Translations under genes and position numbers: made by a program
The notes under the pieces: model-generated
Told to the model about the DNA's origin: nothing
The model's input: the letters and a program-made list of their open reading frames with translations, nothing else
The model's database searches: none
In this document: positions 9,149-17,827 of the stretch, one piece after another
Position numbering within the stretch: position 1 is the stretch's first letter
Layout: each line of letters begins with the position of its first letter
From: Ruminococcus flavefaciens AE3010
Lineage (GTDB): Bacteria > Bacillota > Clostridia > Oscillospirales > Ruminococcaceae
Length of the DNA stretch: 64,000 nt
Assembly (NCBI RefSeq): GCF_000526795.1
Contig: NZ_JAGT01000001.1
Coordinates: 3,330,501 to 3,394,500 of the forward strand
Direction of reading: 5' to 3'

Positions 9149-10087
9149 ATGAGAGTACGTTTTCATCTTCCCGATTTTTCGGGGAGCTTCAAGCTCAATC
9201 TGCTCTTTGCGGAAATGCTTAAAAACCGTCCCGACTTCTTCCGCGAGGGCGTTGAGATAGCTTCCGTATACGGAGTCTTTCCGCCCTGTCTCTGGAACGG
9301 CGGCAGGTCTCAGGGCGGCAATACCGATAAGAACTACATGAAGGCGGTCATAAAGGAGTTCAATGACCGCGGTATCCCACTGCGTTTTACATTTACGAAT
9401 ATAATGCTTGAAAAGAAGCATCTCAGCGATGAGCGCTGCAACATGATGCTCCACCTTGCAGGCAGCGGCATGAACGAGGTGATAGTTGCGTCATCCATAC
9501 TGGAGGACTATATCCGCAGGGAGTATCCGCAGTACAAGCTGACCAGCTCCACCTGCAAGCGCCTTGACTCAAAGGAAGCTCTCCTTGCAGAGCTTGAAAA
9601 GGATTATCATGTTGTGGTTGCGGATTACGACCTGAACAATAAGTTCGATATCCTTGAAACGCTTCCGCGGAAAAAGGATATAGAGCTCCTTGTGAACGCC
9701 TGCTGTCAGCCCGAATGTAAGGGCAGATTACAGCACTACAAGGACATCAGCCGACAGCAGATAGCCTTCTGCAATCACATAAAGAAGTACCCCAACGTGC
9801 CATTTGACCTTGAAAAATACGACCCCAACCATTTCACAGCCTGTCCCTATTCCAAGCGCAGCATCTTCGATATCAAGGAACTGAAAACACATATCTCTCC
9901 CGAGGCTATATGGGAGAAGTACGTTCCCATGGGCTTTGAGCAGTTCAAGATAGAGGGCAGGACTGCCAGCACACTGAATAAGGTGGAGACCTATATGTAT
10001 TACATGGCTAAGCCCGAGCTCCGCGAGGAAGCGCGGTATTTCCTCCTCGGAATGATGGAGAGCAGCGGAGCGCTCATCTTTACCTGA
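9149..10087 (+). CDS. U32 peptidase-like (iron-sulfur type) protein
   Basis: The 312-residue protein has the C-terminal signature of U32/UbiU-like proteins (GFEQFKIEGRT followed by VETYMYYM) and four conserved-looking cysteines: the CC of NACCQPEC and its last Cys near residues 189-193, FCN near 208 and TACPYS near 233. In characterised relatives (UbiU/V, RlhA) such cysteines bind a 4Fe-4S cluster used in RNA or quinone hydroxylation, so peptidase activity should not be assumed. The ATG at 9149 follows AGGAG by 6 bp. It has its own promoter. Family placement is by motif; the substrate is unknown. Confidence 0.65.
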   Translation: MRVRFHLPDFSGSFKLNLLFAEMLKNRPDFFREGVEIASVYGVFPPCLWNGGRSQGGNTDKNYMKAVIKEFNDRGIPLRFTFTNIMLEKKHLSDERCNMMLHLAGSGMNEVIVASSILEDYIRREYPQYKLTSSTCKRLDSKEALLAELEKDYHVVVADYDLNNKFDILETLPRKKDIELLVNACCQPECKGRLQHYKDISRQQIAFCNHIKKYPNVPFDLEKYDPNHFTACPYSKRSIFDIKELKTHISPEAIWEKYVPMGFEQFKIEGRTASTLNKVETYMYYMAKPELREEARYFLLGMMESSGALIFT

Positions 10088-10115
10088 TGTGATAATGCTG
10101 AAAACCGAAAATGAA

Positions 10116-10150
10116 AATGGCGGTGTTCCCGTATGGGGAATACCGCCATT
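10116..10150 (-). terminator. Terminator of the glycerate kinase gene
   Basis: A 15-bp stem with one G-T wobble (GGCGGTATTCCC type) and loop of 5; on the minus strand it is followed by ATTTTCATTTT. It may also end the plus-strand gene stopping at 10087. Confidence 0.7.
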
Positions 10151-10162
10151 GATATTTATGCC

Positions 10163-11299
10163 TTATTTGAACAGCTTTATTGCTCTGAAAACCTGTTCCG
10201 CAGTGTCGGCAAGGTTCTTGCATGCAGCGGACTTGTCCATAGCTTGCTCAAGTGTACAAACGCTGCGCAGCACAGGGAAGTAAGCGTCGATGCCGCTGGT
10301 GTTGCACAGCTCCGCACCCTTGCGCACCGAGCCGCAGAATGCAATAACGGGCTTGCCGTATTTCTTGGCTGTCCTTGCAATTGCTGAGGGAGCTTTTCCC
10401 ATAGCGGTCTGGCTGTCGAGACAGCCCTCGCCTGTAATGACCATATCTGCGGTCTGTATGTATTCCTCCAGCCTTGTCTGTCTCGTGATAAGGTCTGCTC
10501 CCGACTGGAGCTCGGCGTTCAGGTAATACATCAGGGCAAAGCCCATGCCGCCTGCTGCTCCCGCACCTGCCGTATCGGGAGAAGCGGCTGAATTATAGCT
10601 TTTTGTCAGCTCGGCATATTCGCGCATCCATATATCCATAATAACTGTGGACGTTCCGCAGGCTCCCTTTTGAGGAGCAAATACTGCGCTGCACCCATTA
10701 TCGCCGCAGAGCGGGTTGGTAACGTCACAGGCGACGTTAAAACGGCACTGTCTGAGCTCAGGCGGGACATTGTTATCGGTGATGCTGACGAGCTGCGAAA
10801 GCCCCCTTGCACCGTATTCCACCTGCTGTCCGTTTTTGTCCAGCATACCAAAGCCGAGAGCCTGCAGGCAGCCGATACCCCCGTCGTTGGTGGCGCTTCC
10901 GCCTATACCGATGATAAAGTTTCGGCAGCCGCGCTTGACGGCGTCAAGTATAAGCTCGCCTGTACCGTAGGAAGTGTTATACATGGGAGCGTCTATATAG
11001 AAAGTACGCATAGTAAGTCCCGAAGCGGCAGCCATTTCGATGACAGCAGTATTGTCGGGAAGTATGCCGTAGCTTGCCTTGATAGGCTTTCCGCGGGGAT
11101 CGGTGACCTCAGCCTCGATAAAGTGTCCGTTAAGTCCCGATACAAGGGCTTCAACAGTGCCCTCGCCGCCGTCTGCGACAGGACTTACAACAGTATCTGC
11201 GTCGGAAAAAACGCGTTTTATTCCCTCTGCTGCGGCATTTCCTGCCTCCATGGAGGAAAGGCTGCCCTTGAAGGAATCTATAGCGATTACGATCTTCAT
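10163..11299 (-). CDS. glxK: Glycerate kinase
   Basis: The 378-residue enzyme phosphorylates glycerate with ATP, feeding it into glycolysis. It matches the GarK/GlxK family along its length: start MKIVIAIDSFKGSLSS, PVADGGEGTVEAL near residue 40, GIGGSATNDGG near 130 and TGEGCLDSQTAMGKAP near 290. The ATG at 11299 follows AGGAGATAAA; the frame runs further upstream without a ribosome site. The gene stands alone between divergent neighbours. Confidence 0.93.
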   Translation of the reverse strand: MKIVIAIDSFKGSLSSMEAGNAAAEGIKRVFSDADTVVSPVADGGEGTVEALVSGLNGHFIEAEVTDPRGKPIKASYGILPDNTAVIEMAAASGLTMRTFYIDAPMYNTSYGTGELILDAVKRGCRNFIIGIGGSATNDGGIGCLQALGFGMLDKNGQQVEYGARGLSQLVSITDNNVPPELRQCRFNVACDVTNPLCGDNGCSAVFAPQKGACGTSTVIMDIWMREYAELTKSYNSAASPDTAGAGAAGGMGFALMYYLNAELQSGADLITRQTRLEEYIQTADMVITGEGCLDSQTAMGKAPSAIARTAKKYGKPVIAFCGSVRKGAELCNTSGIDAYFPVLRSVCTLEQAMDKSAACKNLADTAEQVFRAIKLFK

Positions 11300-11688
11300 T
11301 TTTATCTCCTGATTATCTGTGAAAGGGATATTGTTTTGCCTTTGGGCAAAATGAGTTCTGCACACATATTATAGCATTTTTACTGTGGATTGTAAATGAT
11401 CTGTGAAAAAATAATTATAAAATGTGTATGATTATACGCCTGATTATGGAGTGTTTTATATTAAAAATAACGTATCGCAGATTCTATCAAAATCGTTGAC
11501 TTTTTTGTTGAATTATGGTATAATACTTATATCTATTATCGAATGATATAGTTCGGAGCTCATATGCTCCTGTAAGTTTTTACATCGATAAGCATAAAAT
11601 TACTATTTGTTATGTAACCAATTACGTCAGAAATATTGAAGAATCGTGGTATTTCTTGTTGCACCGCCACTCGAGGAAAGGTAAAATT
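11300..11688. other. Intergenic region before the recombinase
   Basis: This AT-rich stretch holds a consensus promoter facing right (11496-11524), a small hairpin GGAGC-TCATAT-GCTCC at 11555-11570 just after it, and about 100 bp of untranslated leader. I see no gene or tandem crossover-site repeats in it. Confidence 0.5.
11496..11524 (+). promoter_or_regulatory. Promoter of the serine recombinase gene
   Basis: TTGACT, 17 bp, TATAAT: one base from the sigma-A consensus, with a 165-bp leader before the start codon. Confidence 0.8.
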
Positions 11689-12405
11689 ATGGTATATGGA
11701 TACTGTAGCATAAGCACCAAGAGGCAGTCGATCGAGAGACAGAAACGAAATATTAAGGCGGCATTCCCGGAAGCAGTCATTGTTGAGGAGGCTTATTCGG
11801 GAACATCTGTGAAGCGTCCCCAATGGGACAGGCTTCTGCAAAAGCTTAAAGAAAACGATGTCATAGTCTTTTCCAGCATCAGCAGAATGAGCAGAAACGC
11901 CGGTGAGAGCTTCGCCTTGTATAAGGAGCTCGTTTACAAAAACATAAAGCTCGTTTTCCTGAATGAGCGGCATATTGACACCGAGTCCTACCGAGAGGCT
12001 ATGAACGGTGTTATTTGTCTCTCTGTTTCATCGGAAGATGAGGCAACAAATAACCTTCTAAAGGGAGTTATGACAGCTGTCGATCATTTCATTATGAATA
12101 AGATCGAGCAGGATATTTACAAAGCCTTTGAACAGTCGGAAAAGGAAGTCAGGGATCTGAGCCAGCGTACCAGTGAGGGGATCGAAACTGCACGCATAAA
12201 CGGCAAACAGATCGGTACTGTAAAGGGGACTGTTCACGAGACCAAAAAAAGCAAGGCTGTCAAACCACTTATAATAAAGCTGAGCAAGGATTTTGAGGGA
12301 GCACTCTCTGACAAAGAGTGTATGAAGCTGATCGGACTTTCTAACAATACTTACTATAAGTATAAAAGAGAACTGAAAGAAGATCAGATCAAACGGGGGG
12401 CTTAA
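11689..12405 (+). CDS. Small serine recombinase (resolvase family) with altered active-site Arg
   Basis: The 238-residue protein has the resolvase catalytic domain (about 1-140): start VYGYCSISTKRQSIERQ, SGTSVKRPQWDRL and SSISRMSRNAGESF. Ser9 is the expected nucleophile. The conserved Arg two residues before it (YxRxS) is Ser7 here, encoded AGC, one base from the Arg codon CGC. The other active-site arginines (in KRPQ and SRMSR) are present. The C-terminus has a long helix and a weak helix-turn-helix (LSDKECMKLIGLSNNTYYKY). ATG 11689 follows GAGGAAAGG. No inverted terminal repeats or cargo are visible, so its target is unknown. It may be weakened or inactive. Confidence 0.85.
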   Translation: MVYGYCSISTKRQSIERQKRNIKAAFPEAVIVEEAYSGTSVKRPQWDRLLQKLKENDVIVFSSISRMSRNAGESFALYKELVYKNIKLVFLNERHIDTESYREAMNGVICLSVSSEDEATNNLLKGVMTAVDHFIMNKIEQDIYKAFEQSEKEVRDLSQRTSEGIETARINGKQIGTVKGTVHETKKSKAVKPLIIKLSKDFEGALSDKECMKLIGLSNNTYYKYKRELKEDQIKRGA

Positions 12406-12530
12406 AGTGGATTTTTCAATAGTTTCAGATATAATTACAAAAATAAAAGCAGAAACACTTGTATTTCATAAGCCGTCATCAGACATAATGTGAAAAAAGA
12501 AAAAGAAGAATGTGAAAGGCAAGGTGTTTT

Positions 12531-14147
12531 ATGCTGAGAATAGAAGATTATTACACAGATGCTCCGTCTGCGGGCATTATTACAATGATAGAAAAGCCTG
12601 AGGTAATAAACAGGCTTATGAACATCTTTTATATCAACTTCAAGGGGTATGACTACAACAAGATGCGTGTAGAGATATACCCGGTGAGAGAGGAACTTGA
12701 AGAGTATAAAGATCTCAGTGCTGCTATCCTCAATCAGATACAGAGGGTACGCGCTTACTATGACGGACACCTTATTGCACTCAAGCGTGTCCTCAATGAC
12801 ATCAACCATGATACACACCTTAATACCAAGGTGTACAGCCCTGTTGTGGGCTGCCCCATAAACTGTTCTTACTGCTTCAGCAGGAAGGTGGTAGAGCATT
12901 TCGCTATCACAGACAGCTACAGAAAGCCTGTTTTCCGCGGTCCCTACAAGATAACAAAGGACGCCGACGGCAACAGCATACCTGAGCTGTTCAACATTGA
13001 GAGCGACAATCCTATCGACTGGTTCCTGACTTATATGTCGGATTTCGGCTGCTGGAAGCCCGAGTGGCAGGCAAATATCCTTGAACAGATAATCGCTGCC
13101 AATGGAGTGAAGCGCAGAAGCGGCAAGTGCTGTGATACCTTCCAGCTCGTTACCAAGCGTCCCAACGGCATAGACCTGAGCACTATCCCTGTGGATACAG
13201 ACCTGAAGAACGTGGTTATCTCCTGCACAGTAGATAAGAACGACTGCACCGACCGTATCCCGCAGCTCATCGAAAAAACAAAGGCTCACCGCATTACTGC
13301 CTGTGTCGTATACCAGCCTGTCCTTGAATACATCGAGCCTGTTCATCTGGACGAGCTTGTAAAGACCTTCGGCAAGGACAATACATGGGTAGTTGTTGGC
13401 AGCGAGATCGGTGCCGATGTTCAGCCCATAGAGTTTGAATGGATAAAGGATATCATCGACAAGTGTCTGGAGCTTGGTATCCCGCTGAAAATGGAGTACG
13501 ATATCAAGGCTCTCGTTGAGGAGAACGGCTATGAGTTCCTGGTTCAGGAGCCAAAGCCAATGAGAGACACAAAGGCGATACGCAGAAATAATCTTGCTAT
13601 AAAGAATGCAGATAAGACAGAGTTCTTCAATCTGAAGTTTGAGGGACTACAGAGAAATGCCGAGAACTATACCAATATCGTTAAGAACGACGCATCGGTA
13701 TTTGTCCGCTTCGGCAATGTTGAGGCAACTGAGGAAAGCGCGAGCAGACTTCTTTATAAGTCTCCCGCTTTCGATATTATTCTTACTGTGGAATCAAAGG
13801 GCATACCTCTTGCGTATGAGATGTCCAAGCAGAGCCGCAAGAATTATATTGTTGCAAGAAGATATGCAAAGCATTACATGAACGATAATAATGAAGCTGC
13901 TTCCAATACAGGCACAGAGCAGAGATTCTATCTCAGCGATGATGATCTTGAAGCACTGAAAGGCAAGCGTGTGCTCCTTGTAGACAACATGGTAAAAACA
14001 GGCGAGTCTCTCAGGGGACTGGAAGCTCTTGTGAAAAGAGCAGGCGGTATCACTGCTGCAAAGGTCGCTGCACTTGCAGAGGGCAAAGCTGCCAACCGCA
14101 ACGATATACTTTTCCTTGAAAAGCTTTCCGCTTCATCGTCCAAGTGA
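12531..14147 (+). CDS. Radical SAM (SPL/Gp37-like) - phosphoribosyltransferase fusion protein
   Basis: The 538-residue protein joins two enzyme domains. The N-terminal half has the radical SAM cluster motif CPINCSYC (Cys108, 112, 115) and FQLVTKRPNGIDL, as in spore photoproduct lyase / phage Gp37-Gp68 (DUF5131) proteins. The C-terminal 170 residues look like a type I PRTase: GIPLAYEMSKQSRKNYIVAR, then VLLVDNMVKTGES at 481-493, the PRPP loop with Asn in place of the second Asp. PRTases use PRPP to add or remove a base on a ribose phosphate. The start follows AAGGTG. It lies 125 bp after the recombinase and has its own terminator. Function unknown; a nucleotide repair or modification role is only a guess. 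Confidence 0.75.
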   Translation: MLRIEDYYTDAPSAGIITMIEKPEVINRLMNIFYINFKGYDYNKMRVEIYPVREELEEYKDLSAAILNQIQRVRAYYDGHLIALKRVLNDINHDTHLNTKVYSPVVGCPINCSYCFSRKVVEHFAITDSYRKPVFRGPYKITKDADGNSIPELFNIESDNPIDWFLTYMSDFGCWKPEWQANILEQIIAANGVKRRSGKCCDTFQLVTKRPNGIDLSTIPVDTDLKNVVISCTVDKNDCTDRIPQLIEKTKAHRITACVVYQPVLEYIEPVHLDELVKTFGKDNTWVVVGSEIGADVQPIEFEWIKDIIDKCLELGIPLKMEYDIKALVEENGYEFLVQEPKPMRDTKAIRRNNLAIKNADKTEFFNLKFEGLQRNAENYTNIVKNDASVFVRFGNVEATEESASRLLYKSPAFDIILTVESKGIPLAYEMSKQSRKNYIVARRYAKHYMNDNNEAASNTGTEQRFYLSDDDLEALKGKRVLLVDNMVKTGESLRGLEALVKRAGGITAAKVAALAEGKAANRNDILFLEKLSASSSK

Positions 14148-14155
14148 TATACATA

Positions 14156-14184
14156 AAGCTCCTTATAGCTAAGGAGCTTTTTCT
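14156..14184 (+). terminator. Terminator after the radical SAM-PRTase gene
   Basis: An 11-bp perfect stem (AAAGCTCCTTA) with loop TAGC, followed by TTTCTTT. Confidence 0.9.
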
Positions 14185-14228
14185 TTGACTGATACCGAAA
14201 ACTGATAAGGAGTTCATAACAGACAGAT

Positions 14229-14666
14229 ATGAGGATATTTATAGACGCCGACGGCTGTCCCGTCGTTGATGCCGCAGTTCGTGCGGCAGTCAGGCACGGC
14301 ATAGAATGTACCATAATATGCGATACAGCTCATTCCATACACCGCGAGGGCGCAGAGACCATTATAGTGGACAAGGGCGCTGACAGCGCTGATTTCCGCC
14401 TTGTTAACCTTGTGAGTGAGGGCGATATCGCCATAACTCAGGACTACGGACTTGCGGCTATGTGCCTCAGCAAGCGGGCAGTCGTACTGAATCAGGACGG
14501 CAGGCGCTATACCGAAGAGAACATCTCGGGACTCCTTGAATTCCGCGCAGTCTCCGCAAAAATACGCCGAAGCGGCGGACGCACAAAGGGACTTTCCAAG
14601 CGTACTGCCCAGCAGGATGCGGAGTTTGAGAGGGCGCTGACGGAATTGCTGGAGCGAACAGAATAA
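14229..14666 (+). CDS. UPF0178 (YaiI/YqxD, DUF188) family protein
   Basis: The 145-residue protein matches this PIN-like family from end to end: MRIFIDADGCPV at the start, VDKGADSADFRLV, GDIAITQDYGLAAMCL and LNQDGRRYTEENI. The acidic residues of the first and third motifs suggest a metal-dependent nuclease fold, but no activity is proven for the family. An in-frame stop 12 bp upstream fixes the ATG at 14229. The only AAGGAG lies 16 bp before it, an unusually long gap, so translation may be weak. Terminators enclose it on both sides. Confidence 0.9.
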   Translation: MRIFIDADGCPVVDAAVRAAVRHGIECTIICDTAHSIHREGAETIIVDKGADSADFRLVNLVSEGDIAITQDYGLAAMCLSKRAVVLNQDGRRYTEENISGLLEFRAVSAKIRRSGGRTKGLSKRTAQQDAEFERALTELLERTE

Positions 14667-14673
14667 AAAGAAG

Positions 14674-14703
14674 CAGAGCCATGACATCTCGTCATGGCTC
14701 TGT
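14674..14703. terminator. Bidirectional terminator
   Basis: A 12-bp stem (CAGAGCCATGAC) with loop ATCTC lies between convergent genes, with T runs on both strands. Confidence 0.9.
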
Positions 14704-14726
14704 TTCGGTAAATGGTAAATTATGTC

Positions 14727-16952
14727 TTAAAAGCTTTTTATAAGTCCAAGCAGGAACTTCTGGATAGTTAATGCGTCGCTTGGTGTGAGTCCCTCAGAAG
14801 CCTTGTCAACGTCTGCGTTGACCTCGCCCTGTCTTGTGATAGCGTTTTCGCTTGTGCCGCCTACACCGTATCTGTTCGGATTGGCAAGAGCCTGCATTAC
14901 AAGAACTATATCCGACATATCAAGTAAGCCGTCGCAGTTTGCGTCGCCTGCCTTTGTTACTGTGAGGGCAGGTGTATCCTGACCGCCGCCGCCGATAGAT
15001 GTTGTTACTGTGGGCTCGGTAGTTGTTGCAGTTGTTGTGGTGGCAGCAGTTGTAGTAGTTGTTGCAGCAGTTGTAGTAGTGGTTGTAGTAGTTGTTGTTG
15101 TCGTAGTAGTTGTTGTGATCTCGGGAGCTGAAGCCTTGAGGTAGCTGTCGATTGTATCAGCAAAGAAGTTTCCTATCTTCTTGTAGCCGCCGCCGTTGGG
15201 GTGGAGCTGGTCGCCGCTGATATCGTTCATGCCGTCGAGACAGCCGTGAACATCGGCAAACTTAACGTTCTTGCCCTTGCTTGCGTACTCCTCGGCAACG
15301 CTCTTTACAGTATTGTTGTAGTTGCCTATCTTCTGGGTATTTCCGCCGTAAGCTGTATGCTCTGGAACTGTGCAGAGGAAGATAACGCCGTCAGAGGGCA
15401 TATCTGCCAGCATATAGTCCAGCATAGCGCGGAGATCTGATGCACAGGCGTCCATGGAACGGTTAGCTGTAAGATCGTTTGTACCGATCATAAGGAGTAT
15501 GATATCGGGATTTGCTTTCTTTACGGCATTATTGTTCTTGAGCTCGTTGTATAAGCTGCCCTTGCCGCCCTGCTGCTGTCCCCAGCTTGGAACTTCCTTG
15601 ATCTGGTAGCCGCTGAAGCCTGCGTGGTTATCGTCGTATGAGATACCGTTGGCAGAAGCATTGTCCTTACCGTTAGGACCGACCATGTCTATCTTGTAGC
15701 CCTTCTTGGTGAGAGCGTCGTAGAGGTACTTTCTGTAGCCGCCCTGCTCGCCGTCACCGTTGGTGATAGAGTCGCCTGCGGGCATTATCTTTATGACTTT
15801 ATTTGTCTGTGCAGCGCCGCCGTTGTTTGTCTGCTGCTGAGTATTTTCGTTGTTATTTGTATTATTATTGTTGTTATTATTATTGTTGCCGTTATCGCCG
15901 CCGCCCTGGAACTGGCTCCAGTCGAAGCCGCCCTGCTGTCCGCCAAACTGGCTCATATCGAAGCCGCCCTGCTGTCCGCCGAACTGGCTCATATCAAAGC
16001 CTCCCTGCTGTCCGCCGAACTGGCTCCAGTCGAAGCCGCCCTGCTGTCCGCCGAACTGGCTCATATCAAAGCCTCCCTGCTGTCCGCCGAACTGGCTCCA
16101 GTCGAAGCCGCCCTGCTGACCGCCGAACTGGCTCATGTCGAAACCGCCCTGCTGTTCGCCGTTGTCACCAACATTAGTGTTGGTATTGCCTGTATTACCT
16201 GTATCAGGTACGGGATCGCCGCCTGTAGTAACGGTAACTTTCTTTACATTTGCAGAACCGTTTGATCTGTAGCCCTCTATGTTAAGGGAAACTTCATAGA
16301 GAGTACCTGACATATCGAGACCTGCCTTAGACCATGCGTCAAAGTGTTGGGATACACTGATAGTGCCCGTCATATTGTTCTGGGTATTGTTACGTGAACC
16401 GCTTGTCTGACGAATGCTCCAGTACTGAGGGAAAGTAGCTGTGCCGTCCAGGGAGGGCTGGTTGTAACGCATTGTCTTTGCGATGTCGTATGTGTTTCCG
16501 TTGAGGGTCACTGTGCCCTTTCTTTCAGCACCGTCTCCGGGTGGACGCCAGTCGCCCCAGCCTTCAACGATGTAGTATTCCATGAGAGGGTTTCTTGTCC
16601 AGCCGTAAACGCACATATAGGAGTTGCCTCTTGGTGTGTATTCAACATCGTATGTGAGGGTGATTTCTCCCAGCGTTTTGTAATTGACCTTCTGACTGTC
16701 GTAGTTTTTGCCCATACGTGCAAGGAAGTTCTCAATGTTGCTCCATGAGCAGGTGAAAGAACCTGCTGACGGGTTCATCGAAGCCTGACCCTGTCCGTTC
16801 TGATTCCACATCTCGTAGTCGTAGCCGCCAATGTTGCCTCTTGTCTGCTGGTCGGCAGCAATTGCGGCTGTCGGGATGCTTGAAGCGATCATCAGTGCAG
16901 AAACGGCGCAGTCGATGACCTTTTTGATTTTGGACGTTTTCACTAAAAACAT
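14727..16952 (-). CDS. Cellulosomal xylanase (GH11) - acetyl xylan esterase (CE3) with dockerin
   Basis: This secreted enzyme of about 741 residues should cut the xylan backbone and remove its acetyl groups. A signal peptide (1-33) is followed by a GH11 domain (about 40-240) with the nucleophile in MEYYIVEGWGDW and the acid/base Glu in NIEGYRSNGSA. A linker of seven 12-residue repeats (about 265-349) and an Asn run follow. Then comes an SGNH/CE3 domain (about 384-600: GDSITNG, IGTND, DQLHPNG), a Thr linker and a C-terminal dockerin (667-741: GDANCDGLLDMSDIVLVMQ). The start is uncertain: AAAGGAG is only 2-3 bp before ATG 16952, and a GTG at 16943 is possible. It is transcribed alone. Confidence 0.93.
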   Translation of the reverse strand: MFLVKTSKIKKVIDCAVSALMIASSIPTAAIAADQQTRGNIGGYDYEMWNQNGQGQASMNPSAGSFTCSWSNIENFLARMGKNYDSQKVNYKTLGEITLTYDVEYTPRGNSYMCVYGWTRNPLMEYYIVEGWGDWRPPGDGAERKGTVTLNGNTYDIAKTMRYNQPSLDGTATFPQYWSIRQTSGSRNNTQNNMTGTISVSQHFDAWSKAGLDMSGTLYEVSLNIEGYRSNGSANVKKVTVTTGGDPVPDTGNTGNTNTNVGDNGEQQGGFDMSQFGGQQGGFDWSQFGGQQGGFDMSQFGGQQGGFDWSQFGGQQGGFDMSQFGGQQGGFDMSQFGGQQGGFDWSQFQGGGDNGNNNNNNNNNTNNNENTQQQTNNGGAAQTNKVIKIMPAGDSITNGDGEQGGYRKYLYDALTKKGYKIDMVGPNGKDNASANGISYDDNHAGFSGYQIKEVPSWGQQQGGKGSLYNELKNNNAVKKANPDIILLMIGTNDLTANRSMDACASDLRAMLDYMLADMPSDGVIFLCTVPEHTAYGGNTQKIGNYNNTVKSVAEEYASKGKNVKFADVHGCLDGMNDISGDQLHPNGGGYKKIGNFFADTIDSYLKASAPEITTTTTTTTTTTTTTTTAATTTTTAATTTTATTTEPTVTTSIGGGGQDTPALTVTKAGDANCDGLLDMSDIVLVMQALANPNRYGVGGTSENAITRQGEVNADVDKASEGLTPSDALTIQKFLLGLIKSF
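15905..16157 (-). repeat. Seven tandem 36-bp repeats coding a Gln/Gly-rich linker
   Basis: The protein unit is GGQQGGFDMSQF or GGQQGGFDWSQF, seven copies in the order M, W, M, W, M, M, W. The copies are nearly identical at the DNA level, which points to recent expansion. They join the GH11 and CE3 domains. Confidence 0.9.
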
Positions 16953-17051
16953 CACTCCTTTGAGATTGCCGCAGACTTTCACCGCAGCGGGAAAAAAATA
17001 AAATTAAGAACGATATTAGCAGTCCCCCCAAATATATATCTTTATGCTTTT

Positions 17052-17079
17052 ATTATAGCATTTCGTATGTTGTAAACAA
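17052..17079 (-). promoter_or_regulatory. Probable promoter of the GH11-CE3 gene
   Basis: On the minus strand TTGTTT and TATAAT are 16 bp apart, giving an untranslated leader of about 95 bp. Confidence 0.5.
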
Positions 17080-17198
17080 GTATTTTTTTGCTATTATGTT
17101 ATACGTTTTTGTCGCTTTTTGCTTATTTATACTATTTGTATATTTCTTCGTATGACCTGCATTTCTATCGTATACCTGGAGTTTACGCAGCTTATTGA

Positions 17199-17227
17199 TT
17201 GATTTTTGTTTAATATTATGCTATAAT
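17199..17227 (+). promoter_or_regulatory. Promoter of the HD hydrolase - glycosyltransferase pair
   Basis: TTGATT at 17199-17204, 17 bp, TATAAT at 17222-17227, ending 24 bp before the start codon. Confidence 0.7.
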
Positions 17228-17251
17228 AAGCATAAAAACAGGAGGCATTGC

Positions 17252-17809
17252 ATGAACGCTAAGGATTATCTTGATATACTTCATGTGGCAGAGCGATTAA
17301 AGGACACGCTGCGGCACTGCACCACATCAAAGAGAAGAACTGAGAGCGTAGCGGAGCACAGCTGGCGAATGGCGCTTATGGCTTTGCTGCTGAAAGAGGA
17401 ATTTCCCCGGACGGATATGGACAGGGTCATGGAAATGTGCGTGATACATGACTTGGGGGAGTGCTTCACGGGAGATATCCCCACCTTTGACAAGACAGAC
17501 GCAGACCGCAGCAGGGAAGATGAGCTCCTCGGTGAGTGGCTGAGCTCTCTCCCTGACGGTATCTCGGAGAGGTTAACGTCCCTGTTCAGAGAGATGAACG
17601 AGCAGAAAACAGCGGAAGCAAAGCTGTACAAGGCGCTTGATAAGCTTGAAGCGCTGATACAGCATAACGAATCGCCCATCGATACGTGGTCGGAGAACGA
17701 GCGCGAGCTGAATAAGGTCTACGCATTCGATACGGTGGAGTTTTCACAGTGGCTCACGTCGCTGAGAAAAGAGATACTCAGCGAAACGCTGGAAAAGCTT
17801 GGCGAATGA
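17252..17809 (+). CDS. HD-domain hydrolase, YfbR/HDDC2-like (5'-nucleotidase type)
   Basis: The 185-residue protein has the metal-binding HD signature: ESVAEHSWRMALMAL (first His), VIHDLGECFTGDIP (His-Asp) and a distal Asp in KALDKLEAL. This arrangement is that of YfbR and HDDC2, which remove phosphate from deoxynucleoside monophosphates. ATG 17252 follows AGGAGG by the normal distance; upstream in-frame codons lie in the promoter. It is probably co-transcribed with the glycosyltransferase gene 18 bp downstream. Confidence 0.85.
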   Translation: MNAKDYLDILHVAERLKDTLRHCTTSKRRTESVAEHSWRMALMALLLKEEFPRTDMDRVMEMCVIHDLGECFTGDIPTFDKTDADRSREDELLGEWLSSLPDGISERLTSLFREMNEQKTAEAKLYKALDKLEALIQHNESPIDTWSENERELNKVYAFDTVEFSQWLTSLRKEILSETLEKLGE

Positions 17810-17827
17810 TATAAACGGAGGGATAAT

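Noticed and set aside
11366..14150. Integrated mobile element carried by the serine recombinase
   Set aside because: No flanking direct repeats, target duplication or further mobility genes are visible, and the neighbouring genes on both sides are ordinary housekeeping genes.
15905..16157. CRISPR-like 36-bp tandem repeats
   Set aside because: They have no spacers, keep the reading frame of the xylanase gene and code a regular protein linker.
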